DNA of 64,000 nucleotides from positions 288,768 through 352,767 of the forward strand of contig NZ_JAQZAO010000007.1 of the NCBI RefSeq assembly GCF_028737315.1, written 5' to 3'. Made by a program: the position numbers and the translations under genes. Shown here one piece after another: positions 53,618 through 62,444 of this stretch (position 1 is its first letter; each line of letters starts with the position of its first letter). Below the pieces are notes generated by a model that worked only from the letters and a program-made list of their open reading frames with translations, was not told the origin of the DNA and did not search any database. The DNA comes from Actinomycetospora lemnae (GTDB lineage: Bacteria; Actinomycetota; Actinomycetes; Mycobacteriales; Pseudonocardiaceae).

Positions 53618-54082
53618 ATGACCGTCGAGGTGGGCTCGCAGGCCCCCGACTTCACGCTCAAGAACCAGGACGGCCAGGAGATCTCGCTCACCGACTTCAA
53701 GGGCGAGAAGGCCGTGCTGCTGGTGTTCTACCCCTTCGCGTTCTCCGGCATCTGCACCGGCGAGCTCTGCTCGGTGCGCGACGACCTCTCGGCGTTCCAG
53801 AACGACCAGGTCCAGATCCTCGCCATCTCCTGCGACACCACCTGGGCGCTCAAGGTGTGGGCGCAGCAGGAGGGCTACGAGTTCCCGCTGCTCAGCGACT
53901 TCTGGCCGCACGGCGCGGTGGGCGAGTCGTACGGCGTGTTCAGCTCCGACCTGGGCTTCTCGTTCCGCGGCACGTTCCTGGTCGACAAGGACGGGGTCGT
54001 CCAGTTCCTCGAGCGCAACGGTCCCGGCGACGCCCGCGACCAGCAGGGCTGGCGCGACGAGCTGGCGAAGCTCGCCGCCTGA
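53618..54082 (+). CDS. ahpE: One-Cys-type peroxiredoxin AhpE
   Basis: Reduces peroxides, especially lipid peroxides and peroxynitrite. 154 residues. PFAFSGIC (P39-xxx-S43-xx-C46) is the peroxidatic site; Cys51 follows in TGELC. The thioredoxin fold continues with LAISCDTTWALKVWAQQEGYEFPLLSDFWPHG. Placed as in mycobacteria, after DUF3052. ATG 53618. Confidence 0.95.
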   Translation: MTVEVGSQAPDFTLKNQDGQEISLTDFKGEKAVLLVFYPFAFSGICTGELCSVRDDLSAFQNDQVQILAISCDTTWALKVWAQQEGYEFPLLSDFWPHGAVGESYGVFSSDLGFSFRGTFLVDKDGVVQFLERNGPGDARDQQGWRDELAKLAA

Positions 54083-54146
54083 TCCCCTTCCGGAGCGAAC
54101 GGGCGCGTGGCCTCTCGGCGCACGAGCTCCCCGTTCGCCCCGGACC

Positions 54147-54218
54147 GGGCGCGTAGCTCAGCGGAAGAGCAACGGCCTTACAAGCCGTCGGTCGCAGGTT
54201 CGAATCCTGCCGCGCCCA
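54147..54218 (+). tRNA. tRNA-Val(UAC)
   Basis: 72 nt. Acceptor GGGCGCG/CGCGCCC plus A73; D-arm GCTC/GAGC; anticodon stem ACGGC/GCCGT with loop CTTACAA (anticodon TAC); T-arm GCAGG TTCGAAT CCTGC. CCA is not encoded. The recombinase gene begins 86 bp downstream, so the 3' end is the probable attachment site of the following element. Confidence 0.95.
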
Positions 54219-54304
54219 CGCAAGTGGTCTGAGCTGCGATAACCCGCTGGCCTTGGACAGGGCGCCGGTAGCACAACGCTCAGCGACAGGATAACGTTGC
54301 CCGC

Positions 54305-55207
54305 GTGCGGCACCAGTGGGAAGCGCTGCTGTTGGACTGGCGCGCCACCATGCGAGCCGAGCACAAGTCGCCGAAGACCATCACGGCGTACGAGCTCGCG
54401 GTGAACCAGCTCGTGGACCACCTCGAGAGCAGCGACCGGCTCGTGGCCGTCGCAGAGGTGACTCGGGCCGACGTCCAGGCGTTCATCACGTCCGTCCTCG
54501 ACGCCCGCTCGGCCTCGACGGCGAACCAGCGGTACCGGTCGCTCCAGCAGTGGTTCCGTTGGCTCACCGAAGTCGAGGAGGAGATCAAGACTTCGCCGAT
54601 GGCGAAGATGCGCCCGCCCTCGGTGCCCGAGACGCCGCCGGAGGTGCTGAGCGTCGAGCAGGTCAAGGCGCTACTGGACGACGCCAAGGGCAACGACATG
54701 ATCTCGCGGCGCGACACGGCGATCATCCGCATGCTCTTCGACCTCGGGGGACGGCTCGGCGAGCTCGCCGGCCTCAAGCTCGAGGATGTCGACCGCGAGC
54801 GCGGCGAGGTGCACGTCGTGGGCAAGGGTAGGCGGCACCGCACGCTGGCGATGTCGTCGAACACGGCTCTGGCGCTGAGCCGGTACCTGCGCAGCCGGGC
54901 GACCGAGAAGCAAGCGGGTCGACCCGAGCTGTGGCTCTCGGATAAGAACCGGGGTCCGCTCGGCTCGAACGGCATTTACCTGATGCTGCGCCGGCGCGGC
55001 CACGCGGCCGGGGTGGAGAACCTGCATCCGCACCTGTTCCGCCATACGGCCGCGCACCGGTGGCTTGCGGCCGGCGGCGCCGAGGGCGACCTGATGAAGA
55101 ACATGGGCTGGCGGTCGCCTCAAATGCTCCGTCGCTACGGAGCATCGCTCGCCGAGGAGCGTGCTCGCGACGCCCAGCGCCGACTCGCACTCGGTGATGA
55201 AGTCTGA
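54305..55207 (+). CDS. Tyrosine recombinase / integrase
   Basis: 300 residues. The N-terminal SAM-like core-binding domain is 5-95 (KSPKTITAYELAVNQLVDHLE). Catalytic residues: Arg in GGRLGELAGLKLEDV near 149, HLFRHTAAHRW (HxxR..H) near 241, Tyr in LRRYGASL near 277; the Lys lies in VVGKGRRHRTL. XerC/D-like length. GTG 54305. First gene after tRNA-Val, consistent with an element integrated at that tRNA. Confidence 0.9.
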   Translation: MRHQWEALLLDWRATMRAEHKSPKTITAYELAVNQLVDHLESSDRLVAVAEVTRADVQAFITSVLDARSASTANQRYRSLQQWFRWLTEVEEEIKTSPMAKMRPPSVPETPPEVLSVEQVKALLDDAKGNDMISRRDTAIIRMLFDLGGRLGELAGLKLEDVDRERGEVHVVGKGRRHRTLAMSSNTALALSRYLRSRATEKQAGRPELWLSDKNRGPLGSNGIYLMLRRRGHAAGVENLHPHLFRHTAAHRWLAAGGAEGDLMKNMGWRSPQMLRRYGASLAEERARDAQRRLALGDEV

Positions 55208-55238
55208 GGGCGCTGCTCGCCGCCGCTAGACTCTGCTC

Positions 55239-55787
55239 GTGTCAGAGCTACCTACTCCGCAGGTAGCGGCGCGCCTCGCCGAAGCGCTGCTGTCACCGCT
55301 TGGCGACCGCTGGGCACACACGCAGGCGGTCGCGGCCCGTGCTCGCGAGCTCGCAGATGCGGTGCCGTCCGACGCGCGGGAGCTGCTCGAGGTGGCTGCT
55401 TGGTGGCATGACCTCGGTTACGCAACCGGCCTCGTCCAGACTGGGATGCACCAGATCGACGGTGCGCGCTTCCTGGAAGACATGGGCTACCCCAACCGGC
55501 TCGTCGCACTCGTCGCCCACCACTCGGCCGCGAAGTGTGAAGCGCACGAGCGTGGCCTTGTGTGCGAGCTCGGGCGTTGGGATCGGGAAGAGTCCGCCGT
55601 CGCTGACGCTCTCTGGATGGCCGACATGACCACCGGACCCCGCGGTGAGTCGTTCGAGTACTCCGATCGGCTCAACGAGATCACGGCGCGGTACAACGCA
55701 GACTCGATCGTGGGCCGAGCGATGACCGCTGCCCAACCGCTGATCCGAGGAGCAATCGACCGTACTAAAGATCGCGTGGCCGGTTGA
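55239..55787 (+). CDS. HD-domain phosphohydrolase
   Basis: 182 residues. His in GDRWAHTQAVAARARE, HD in VAAWWHDLGYATGL, His pair in ALVAHHSAAKCE and Asp in ADALWMADMTTG: the four metal-ligand positions of HD phosphohydrolases. Likely nucleotide substrate. Starts GTG 55239, 31 nt after the integrase. Such genes are common in actinomycete accessory DNA. Confidence 0.85.
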   Translation: MSELPTPQVAARLAEALLSPLGDRWAHTQAVAARARELADAVPSDARELLEVAAWWHDLGYATGLVQTGMHQIDGARFLEDMGYPNRLVALVAHHSAAKCEAHERGLVCELGRWDREESAVADALWMADMTTGPRGESFEYSDRLNEITARYNADSIVGRAMTAAQPLIRGAIDRTKDRVAG

Positions 55788-56162
55788 CACCCGCAGTCCA
55801 GGGTGGGCGAAGATCACTATGGCGGGAGCGATCATCGACTGATGATGACTTCTGTACGTCTTCAAGCCGGCCCTGACGGGCCGGACCGGGCGGCTCCGCT
55901 GCCGGCACGCCTCCACCTTCGGCCCGGCGGCCAGCGCGGGCACGCCCGGCCACCCTCGTGGCCAGCAGTTGCACGTTGGAAATGGCGACAGCAGGATTTG
56001 ACAGGCCACGGCCGGCAACGCACCGGGTCACCTTATTGGGGGAGCGCAGCGTCGTCTGCTAGCAGGCGACACAACTATCGTACGATCTTTCTGTAGAAGC
56101 ATGCAACGCCGAGGTTGCGGGCTGAATAACCCAAGCTCCGGGAGATTGGATAGACCTGGGGC
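55788..56162. other. 375-bp region without a recognisable gene
   Basis: Short open frames exist but show neither codon bias nor motifs. GC content falls towards 56160, marking a change of sequence origin. Confidence 0.5.
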
Positions 56163-57236
56163 TTACGGTCTTCTGCCCCCAGACCACCACGACAAGACAG
56201 AATTCTCGCGGGAAGGTGTGCGGCCGTCGGAAGATTTGCGGTCTCCGGAAGGTGTGCAGTTGTCGGAAGGTGTGCGGTTGTCGGAGAGTGTGTGACTGTC
56301 GGAAGATGTGCGACTGTCCGAATGTGGGCCACTTTCGGTCGATTTCTCGGACACTCGTGTAAAGGGCTGAGATGACGCTAGAAATAGGAATACGACTATA
56401 GCGCTGAGGAATTCTATCCCAAGGATGAGATCTACAAGGGTGAGCGACGAGATCGTCGGCGGTACGAGCACTTGTCTCACTGGTAGAAGTGCAAGAAGTC
56501 CAACTGCAACGCCCGCTAGGGCGGCAAGTGTCGCGCGCTCTCGTCGTGCGATCCATAGAACGGACAGCACCAGGAGCAGCGGCGCGAGGGATATCATGAA
56601 TACCCAGATCGTTTGGGTGAATTTGCGGGTGAGCAAGACGCGTAGTTCGCCTGAGCTGTCTGTCATAACTTGAACGTTGTATTCACTTAGTCCCTGTCCG
56701 GCAAGGAAAGAGAAGGACGGCCGACCCCTTAAGGGACCGATGTCTACGAAGCTATTTACGACGTATCCGTCAAGCGGAAACGCCCTAGGGGAGCTCCAGA
56801 TTTCGAACTCAACGGGAGTGGAGTCAGAATCTCGAGGCGCATACGCGGAATCTTGCCGCCGCACTGGAATCTCGACAGTGGAAGACTCGCGCAGCGATGT
56901 GATTCTCAACGGGATCGTCGCGGGAGGCGGTCCGTAGTCTTCCCCTCGTGCTGCCTCCTCATTCCAACGAGCACCGACTCGACCACGTAAGATGGCTCGG
57001 TTGATGTCTAGTTCCGTGACCGTCACATCTAGCTTTACCGGACCTCGCTCTTTCTCGAAGTCAACTCGGTACATAGGCGAAACTGTTGTGTCTGAAACCG
57101 GCGAGCCTAGCCCGCCACGAGACATCGTAAAAATGTCTCTAGCGTCCCCTATTCCGGAGTCCATGAAGAGTAACACAGCGACAAAGTAGATGATGATCGT
57201 GAACGTCGCGAGAAAATAGCGGACAGTGGCCCTCAT
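56163..57236 (-). CDS. DUF4436-like membrane protein with hexapeptide-repeat tail
   Basis: 357 residues. One N-terminal helix (about 8-26), an outer beta-rich domain (35-215; SMYRVDFEKERGPVKLDVTVTELD-like), then three more helices (about 208-230, 237-258, 270-292). The overall layout resembles DUF4436 proteins of mycobacteria. The last 65 residues hold about six SDxRTx hexapeptides from an 18-bp tandem repeat. Base composition is clearly AT-richer than the chromosomal genes, so acquired. ATG 57236. Confidence 0.65.
   Translation of the reverse strand: MRATVRYFLATFTIIIYFVAVLLFMDSGIGDARDIFTMSRGGLGSPVSDTTVSPMYRVDFEKERGPVKLDVTVTELDINRAILRGRVGARWNEEAARGEDYGPPPATIPLRITSLRESSTVEIPVRRQDSAYAPRDSDSTPVEFEIWSSPRAFPLDGYVVNSFVDIGPLRGRPSFSFLAGQGLSEYNVQVMTDSSGELRVLLTRKFTQTIWVFMISLAPLLLVLSVLWIARRERATLAALAGVAVGLLALLPVRQVLVPPTISSLTLVDLILGIEFLSAIVVFLFLASSQPFTRVSEKSTESGPHSDSRTSSDSHTLSDNRTPSDNCTPSGDRKSSDGRTPSRENSVLSWWSGGRRP
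56206..56329 (-). repeat. 18-bp tandem repeats in the tail of the DUF4436-like gene
   Basis: About six to seven diverged units of the form TTGTCGGAAGGTGTGCGG (plus strand). In the gene they encode SDSRTS, SDSHTL, SDNRTP, SDNCTP, SGDRKS, SDGRTP. Confidence 0.75.
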
Positions 57237-57643
57237 CTTCTTTGCCCTTCTGTTACGCGCTAGCCTCTTGTGGGTCAGTCCCAGGGCGGTCGTCTTCCCC
57301 TGCTGCTCCTTTGAGCGGGGCTGTCGATGGCGCAGTTCGGAAAGTGCCCTCCCTCCTTGGGGCTTCTCGACCCAGTCGCACGCTCTGTTACGCAGCGCTG
57401 ACCGCGCAAGATCTACCGCGCTTCACGCTCATGCTCGGCATGCAGCCCGACCCCGCGCGGGGTGCTCGCCGCCCCGCACCCGGGCGACCTCCGGGGAGGG
57501 GGTAGGGCAGGTCTCCCCGCCGGCCACCGCGAGGGCGTAGCACCCCCTGGCCCTGGCGTGCTCCGGGGGACCTGGCCGACGGGGAGACCACACCGGCCTG
57601 TCACGTCGGGAGGACGTCGACGAGCTCATGCAGCGTGCCGAGC
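57237..57643. other. 407-bp region without a recognisable gene; contains a structured inverted repeat
   Basis: No coding signal. GC content jumps back up near 57440. The only marked feature is the inverted repeat at 57510-57589. Confidence 0.5.
57510..57589. repeat. 16-bp inverted repeat enclosing a further G/C stem
   Basis: GGTCTCCCCGCCGGCC (57510-57525) and GGCCGACGGGGAGACC (57574-57589), one mismatch. Between them CACCCCC and CCGGGGG can pair. Could be a structured RNA or an origin-like hairpin of the element. Confidence 0.5.
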
Positions 57644-57844
57644 ATGACCGAGCAGGAGCAGGCCCAGGTCCAGGGCGAGCAGGACGCCTCGATCGCACTC
57701 GCCGAGGAGGACCACTGGCAGATTGCCGGCGGCGGGATGCTCACGGTGCGGCCGGTCGAGGAGTGGGTCCCGAGGGCACAACGACGCGCCTACCTCGACG
57801 GCGCGGCTTCCGTTCTCGGCTACAGGCCGCTCATTTCGGGATGA
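57644..57844 (+). CDS. Small hypothetical protein
   Basis: 66 residues from ATG 57644: acidic start (MTEQEQAQVQGEQDASIALAEEDHWQ), then GGGMLTVRPVEEWVPRAQRRAYLDGAASVLGYRP. Codon use is that of a real actinobacterial gene. No weak or strong family match is recalled; it may be the remains of a longer element gene. Confidence 0.5.
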   Translation: MTEQEQAQVQGEQDASIALAEEDHWQIAGGGMLTVRPVEEWVPRAQRRAYLDGAASVLGYRPLISG

Positions 57845-58194
57845 CGCCAGGACGAGATCACCGGCACCGCTTACTGCCCTCTACCGGCCGCCAACGACCA
57901 CGAGCGCCGCGACACGCTCGGAACCGCGCACGAGCGTCGGTGCAGCTCAGCGCCGGTGGTCGCCATCATCCACCAACGTCACCAAGCCCGGACTACGACT
58001 CCCGTTGGTTCCTGGTCGCGGACTGTAGCCGTGGCTCCTTGGCCGCTTTGGATGGTCTGTATGGGTGAAGTTCGTCTCCGCCTGTCACAACGACGTGCAT
58101 CTGTGCGATCCGTAACTCGGCGCCGCAGGCACTGGAAATGCATGCGAGCGGTCGTCCGCGCTCGCGAAACCGGGGGTTCACCGTCTTGTATCGT
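57845..58194. other. 350-bp region without a recognisable gene
   Basis: Short frames only. Upstream region of the following membrane protein; no consensus promoter seen. Confidence 0.45.
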
Positions 58195-59103
58195 ATGACT
58201 TCTTTGTTGCGTCGCCGCCTGCCTTACACCGTTGGCCTTCTCGCCCTACTTCTATTGGGGAGCGTCCTTAGCGTTGTGGGTTTTTGGAGTCCGCCCGGTA
58301 CCGGATTTCAGTGGAAGCAGTTGCTGACCGCATTAGGTGAAGCACTGATCATTGCTTTCGTCCTGGCCTTGATCGTGGACCCGCTTATGCAGCACAAGTT
58401 GGTCGTCGACTGGGGGCGAGACCTGTACTGGGCAATCTTCAGTCCTGACGCTCCTCAGGAGTTCAAAGCCGCTCTCCAGGAAGCCGCTGCACCATCCGCA
58501 TATATTCGTCGCTGTACCTATACGCTACGCCTCAACAGGATTGACAACTTTGTTGAGGCCGACCTTGTCGTTAGAGAAGACGGAGATGTTCTGGATCGCG
58601 GGGGCTATAGGCCGCGCGACAAGGTTTTCATCTTTGCTGGCAGCGACGGGCGCCCGTCCAGATATAAGAGCTGGTCGTTTGAATGTCCAGACGACTTGGC
58701 TAATTCAATAGAGCTCAATGCGAGCGACCTTCATGGCCTGGGAGCCCTCAGTGTGGAGGTAACTGGGCGAACTGTCCTTGATCAATCCAAGATCGCGAAC
58801 ATGGGTGTTGTCCCTTTCCGCTCTCGTTATGAGCTCGAGCGTGGAGTGGAAACGACCCGCCGCACGAGTGACTTCTTAACCCTCTTTCGTACGAAGGTGG
58901 TCCTGGAGCAAGTAGTCGTTATTCGAGGGGACGCACTGAAGACTCTTGATGTATCTGTTTCCCACCTTGCCGAGGCTCAGCTGGAATTCGAGGAAGAAAT
59001 AACACCAGCGGGCGAGCGAGTCCTCAAGTACTCGACAAGGCACGTGACTTTCCCTGGCCAAGCGAGTGTTGTTCATTGGCATCCCAAAGAAGGAGCACCC
59101 TAG
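58195..59103 (+). CDS. Two-helix membrane protein with cytosolic domain, unknown
   Basis: 302 residues. Two N-terminal membrane helices (LPYTVGLLALLLLGSVLSVVGF and LLTALGEALIIAFVLALIVDPLM) are followed by a 240-residue soluble domain (YIRRCTYTLRLNRIDNF, LVVREDGDVLDRGGY, FRTKVVLEQVVVIRGDALKTLDVS), mainly beta. AT-rich codons (TTG, CTT, ATT) show foreign origin. No family recognised. Two-helix plus sensor/effector layouts occur in phage-defence effectors, but nothing here proves that. Confidence 0.65.
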   Translation: MTSLLRRRLPYTVGLLALLLLGSVLSVVGFWSPPGTGFQWKQLLTALGEALIIAFVLALIVDPLMQHKLVVDWGRDLYWAIFSPDAPQEFKAALQEAAAPSAYIRRCTYTLRLNRIDNFVEADLVVREDGDVLDRGGYRPRDKVFIFAGSDGRPSRYKSWSFECPDDLANSIELNASDLHGLGALSVEVTGRTVLDQSKIANMGVVPFRSRYELERGVETTRRTSDFLTLFRTKVVLEQVVVIRGDALKTLDVSVSHLAEAQLEFEEEITPAGERVLKYSTRHVTFPGQASVVHWHPKEGAP

Positions 59104-59670
59104 GCCGCTCGCAGTGCGCTCACCGTCCGGGTCGCGGTAGTCGTATCGGGGTGGCTGTGCCACCGTACGGCGTTGGTCGCAATTGATGACAATGCGAGGC
59201 CAGACCAGCCGAGAGCGATAGGGCTGCGCCTGGGCGTTCGTCAACAACCGTGCCGTCGTTACCAACTATGAACTACGTTCGAGTCCCACGAGAGCGGACC
59301 GGTGTTTGCGGCGCTGTTGATGGGGGCATGGGATCGAGAGCAATTTTGACAAGCCCACGGACGATCAGAGGCGGCAGAAGGTCAACACCCAGGTTAGGAC
59401 CTAGACGAACCCCGGCGGCCCTGATCGCCGCGACCCCTGAACATGCTCCGGCTAACAGGCGCGACTGCCGAGCTGATTTTCAGTTGGTCAAGGCGACGCC
59501 TCCGCCGTCGCGTCGGCCACGGCCTTCCGGGCCCTTGCCTCCCGCTCCGCTCCGGCGAGCCTGGACCGCGGCTAGGCTGCAAGTCGTCGGCTGCGGATTG
59601 ACGATGAAGAGCCCCACGACGAGGGGCCGCATGTCCTACGATCAATTTGGCCGTGGAGCAACCAGCGGGT
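59104..59670. other. 567-bp region without a recognisable gene
   Basis: Mixed base composition, no codon bias, no repeats. Possibly decayed element DNA. Confidence 0.45.
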
Positions 59671-60012
59671 CTATCGCGGCTGGAAGCTTCCCGAAACTGG
59701 GATCATTCCAGCGCCAGGACACGGGCCACCGGCGCGTTCCTCATGCGTCTTGATCAAGCCGTCGCGCGGTTGGAGGCTGTAGCGCCGGTTGCAGTATCGG
59801 CAGAGTCCCGAACCGCGCCACCTTCTCCTTTGTGTGCCCTTCTTCCCAGGCCAGCCGCCGATCTTGTCGCCGGGCGCCGCCGCGCGCTCCTCGATAGGCC
59901 GGAAAGCCGCCCGTGGGCGATGGGTCGTGCGCCCGCCACTCATCGGCCCGCCTCTGGTTCCCGTTGGTGCGTTCGGCGACGTCGGCCACGTCTCTTCGGT
60001 CATATCGGACAC
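59671..60012 (-). CDS. Small protein with C-terminal CCHC zinc-finger-like motif
   Basis: 113 residues from GTG 60012 (ATG 60003 is an alternative). The C-terminal CRYCNRRYSLQPRDG...KTHEERAGGPCPGAG has the form C-x2-C-x(n)-H-x(7)-C, seen in many small proteins of actinobacterial phages and mobile elements. The N-terminal 75 residues are basic and disordered. Nucleic-acid binding is plausible. Confidence 0.45.
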   Translation of the reverse strand: MSDMTEETWPTSPNAPTGTRGGPMSGGRTTHRPRAAFRPIEERAAAPGDKIGGWPGKKGTQRRRWRGSGLCRYCNRRYSLQPRDGLIKTHEERAGGPCPGAGMIPVSGSFQPR

Positions 60013-60262
60013 TAGGCAACGGCGTTACCAAGCCCCCGGAGCTTCGGTCAGCGGGAGGTCAGAGCCACAGCCTCACGCGCCGAGGCTCATGGGCGGGTCC
60101 CGACCGGGGGTGGACCGTGGCCTGAGTCATCCACGCAGGCGGGAACCGGCGCGACCCGCGCAAGGCGACGCCGTTAGTACGTCTTCGGGGTGCCGGCCCC
60201 TGCTCACCGGGCAGGACGCGATGCGGCCCATGCGGAACACCCGTCGTGCCGTCGCCGCACAG

Positions 60263-61063
60263 TCACCTGCCGAGGTGTGGTGGCGGCCAACGGCCCTTCG
60301 GTCGCTCCTGCGCTCGGACGTCGTCGCCGAGGAGCTTCAAGCAGAGGTAGCCGACATCTGTCACTCGGTACGCAGGCTCTTCGTCCTCGCGCTTTGGCTG
60401 CGGCCCACTCGTAGAGGGCCGGTAGCGCTTGTGGATGTCAAGGGTCGAGCCTGGCCGGTCGCTCACGAGACCGTGCCGGACGAGGACCGCGAACACAGAG
60501 TCGAAAACCGGGTCGTTGCGCCCCCTCGAGACGATCGTCGCGAGCTTCACCGGCTGCGCCTTCAGGACGAACGGAACGCCATTCGTGGCGCCACGGATGG
60601 GCTCGGCCATCTCCCTCAGGACACGAACGTGTGACCCCTCCAGGTCGCGAAGGGCCAGAGCGAGGATCGTTGCTTCGCCAACATCGCCCCCCGGGCGCAG
60701 ACCGTCGGCGAGCACTTGGGAGAGCGCCTCGAGCTTCTCTTCGGTGGTCGCCTGCGCAGCGCCCTCCAGGACCTTCGCCGTCAGCTCCCGGCGCTCGGCG
60801 TCCGCATGGCTCTCTCTTTCGAGGATGTCCAGCCCGCCGAGGAGTTCGGCCGCCCGCTCGGCCGCTCGACCCGCCGACGCCTCCCGGGCCTGTACGGCAC
60901 GCTGATACAGGGAGCGGGCGTAGAGAACCGCCGGCCCGACCACACCGCCCGCGATCGTCGTGGCCGGAGTGCCGCCCAGGCTGAGACCTGTCATAACCCC
61001 GGCCATTCCGGCAGCTACGCCGGCCTTCGCGTCGGCGACCGGCTTGTCCTTGTCGTCCCGCAT
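60263..61063 (-). CDS. Hypothetical protein with glycine-rich membrane hairpin
   Basis: 266 residues from ATG 61063; the frame is open to 61141. Residues 12-55 form a Gly/Ala-rich hydrophobic hairpin (AGVAAGMAGVMTGLSLGG, TTIAGGVVGPAVLYA). The rest is helical and charged (ERAAELLGGLDILERESHADAERRELTAKVLEGAAQATTEEKLEALSQVLADGL) and ends with a winged-helix-like stretch (YRVTDVGYLCLKLLGDD). No family recognised. Confidence 0.65.
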   Translation of the reverse strand: MRDDKDKPVADAKAGVAAGMAGVMTGLSLGGTPATTIAGGVVGPAVLYARSLYQRAVQAREASAGRAAERAAELLGGLDILERESHADAERRELTAKVLEGAAQATTEEKLEALSQVLADGLRPGGDVGEATILALALRDLEGSHVRVLREMAEPIRGATNGVPFVLKAQPVKLATIVSRGRNDPVFDSVFAVLVRHGLVSDRPGSTLDIHKRYRPSTSGPQPKREDEEPAYRVTDVGYLCLKLLGDDVRAQERPKGRWPPPHLGR

Positions 61064-61326
61064 GTGTCGCACGCTAGATGGAGGGTCCGACACCGACCGG
61101 CGAGCATGTGCCAGTTCGCGACCGACGGGGCCGGGTGCCACGGAGGCGTACCGGGGCCGCTGTCAGCATCAGCGCCGCGAGGCGTGCTTGACAACTGAAG
61201 CGATCCGCTTCGATCCGCCTGCTCATGGAGCTGTCAAAGATCATCACCGCGGTCCGGCACCTACTCGTCGTCGCAGTTCTGAGACGTCCCGCGACCTCCC
61301 GTGATGCCTCGGAGGCGACTGCGTGG

Positions 61327-61764
61327 TCAAGAGCGGCGGCGAGTTCGACGACGGTGGTCGCTCGGACCTATCGAGCCGACGTCCTCGCGGAGGGAGGCTC
61401 GAAGCACCGACATCTGCTCGACGATGGCCGTCCAGGGGACAGACTCGTCCCGAAGGTTGGCTTGAAGAGCTGTCAGCACGTCGCGCGAGCGAGCGCTCAG
61501 GAAGATTCCGTTGCCGCTCGTGAAGTACCACGCGAACATGGCGGATTCGATCTTCTGTCTGCTTTCGCCATCAAGCTCAGTGCCGACTGACCCGGCCTGC
61601 GTCAGGCCCCAGAGCTCCTTGTACGCGTCCAATCGCTGTTGAGTGATCTCTACCCGAAGCGCTCGGGCTGCGTAGCGTGCACTCTGGGCCGCTACCGCCG
61701 TCACCACCGCAGCGATGAGCGCGCATACGCCTGAGACCACCGCAGCGATCACCGTGGCGTTCAC
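61327..61764 (-). CDS. Single-pass membrane hypothetical protein
   Basis: 145 residues from GTG 61764. One helix (VIAAVVSGVCALIAAVVTAVAAQ), then helical SARYAARALRVEITQQRLDAYKELWGLTQAG, a layout often seen in small phage- and element-borne proteins. The tail is Arg-rich (DHRRRTRRRS). Function unknown. Confidence 0.6.
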   Translation of the reverse strand: MNATVIAAVVSGVCALIAAVVTAVAAQSARYAARALRVEITQQRLDAYKELWGLTQAGSVGTELDGESRQKIESAMFAWYFTSGNGIFLSARSRDVLTALQANLRDESVPWTAIVEQMSVLRASLREDVGSIGPSDHRRRTRRRS

Positions 61765-61966
61765 AGGAGCAGGCTGTCACGCCTCGACCATGTCGCGTTA
61801 CTGCGCCCAACCGGGAACATTCCGGGAACGCGCGAGGTAACCGCAGCCCGGCCGGCTCAGCATGGCCTAACAGACGAGCCGCAGCTCGGACCACTAGGTG
61901 GTGCCCGGCGGCGGCCGGCAGCACGGGCGGGCAGGCTTCACACCGAAGAGCTCGCCCACCCTGGGC

Positions 61967-62440
61967 TCACGCGATGCGGGGCTCGCTGTGGCCTCCAAGG
62001 GCGTCGGCGATGCGCTGGCGCGTCGACTCGTGGACCGGCAGCTCGTTGACCCGCTCGACGTCCACCCACTGGACGGCCTTCGTCTCCGAGCCGTCTTCCC
62101 TCGCCGAGCCCCCGACAGGGCGTGCATGGAAGCAGACGGAGAATTCCTGTCGGACCTCTCCGTCGTCATAGGCCATGACATGATCGGGATCGGTGTAGAT
62201 GCCGACAAGGCCAATGACCTCGATCTCGATTCCTGTCTCCTCGAGCGTCTCGCGCACTGCGGCGGCCGCGATCGACTCGCCGAGGTCCATCCCGCCGCCC
62301 GGTAAAGCCCAGTAGCCGTTGTCGATCTTGTGGATCAGCAGGAGCCGGCCTTGCTCGTCGCGTACGGCGGCGGTTACCGAAGGCACCAGCGAGTTGGCCT
62401 TCGGCGCGTAGGGATCTTTGTAGTAGTCGACACGGGCCAT
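61967..62440 (-). CDS. Nudix hydrolase
   Basis: 157 residues. Nudix box GGGMDLGESIAAAAVRETLEETGIEI, intact. DYYKDPYAPKANSLVPSVTAAVRDEQGRLLLIHKIDNGYWALPGG is the form commonly found beside DUF5919/HTH genes in actinomycetes. ATG 62440, 4 nt after the stop of the HTH gene, so the two are an operon. Confidence 0.92.
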   Translation of the reverse strand: MARVDYYKDPYAPKANSLVPSVTAAVRDEQGRLLLIHKIDNGYWALPGGGMDLGESIAAAAVRETLEETGIEIEVIGLVGIYTDPDHVMAYDDGEVRQEFSVCFHARPVGGSAREDGSETKAVQWVDVERVNELPVHESTRQRIADALGGHSEPRIA

Positions 62441-62444
62441 GCGG

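Noticed and set aside
55765..56031. 88-codon minus-strand frame after the HD gene
   Set aside because: No Shine-Dalgarno, no motif, and it overlaps a composition change; not supported.
59225..59300. Possible tRNA (GTTCGAGTCC near 59278)
   Set aside because: Only a T-loop-like string; no acceptor or anticodon stem can be folded around it.
59250..59753. 167-codon plus-strand frame in the island
   Set aside because: Pro/Arg-rich text with no codon bias or motif; read as noncoding.
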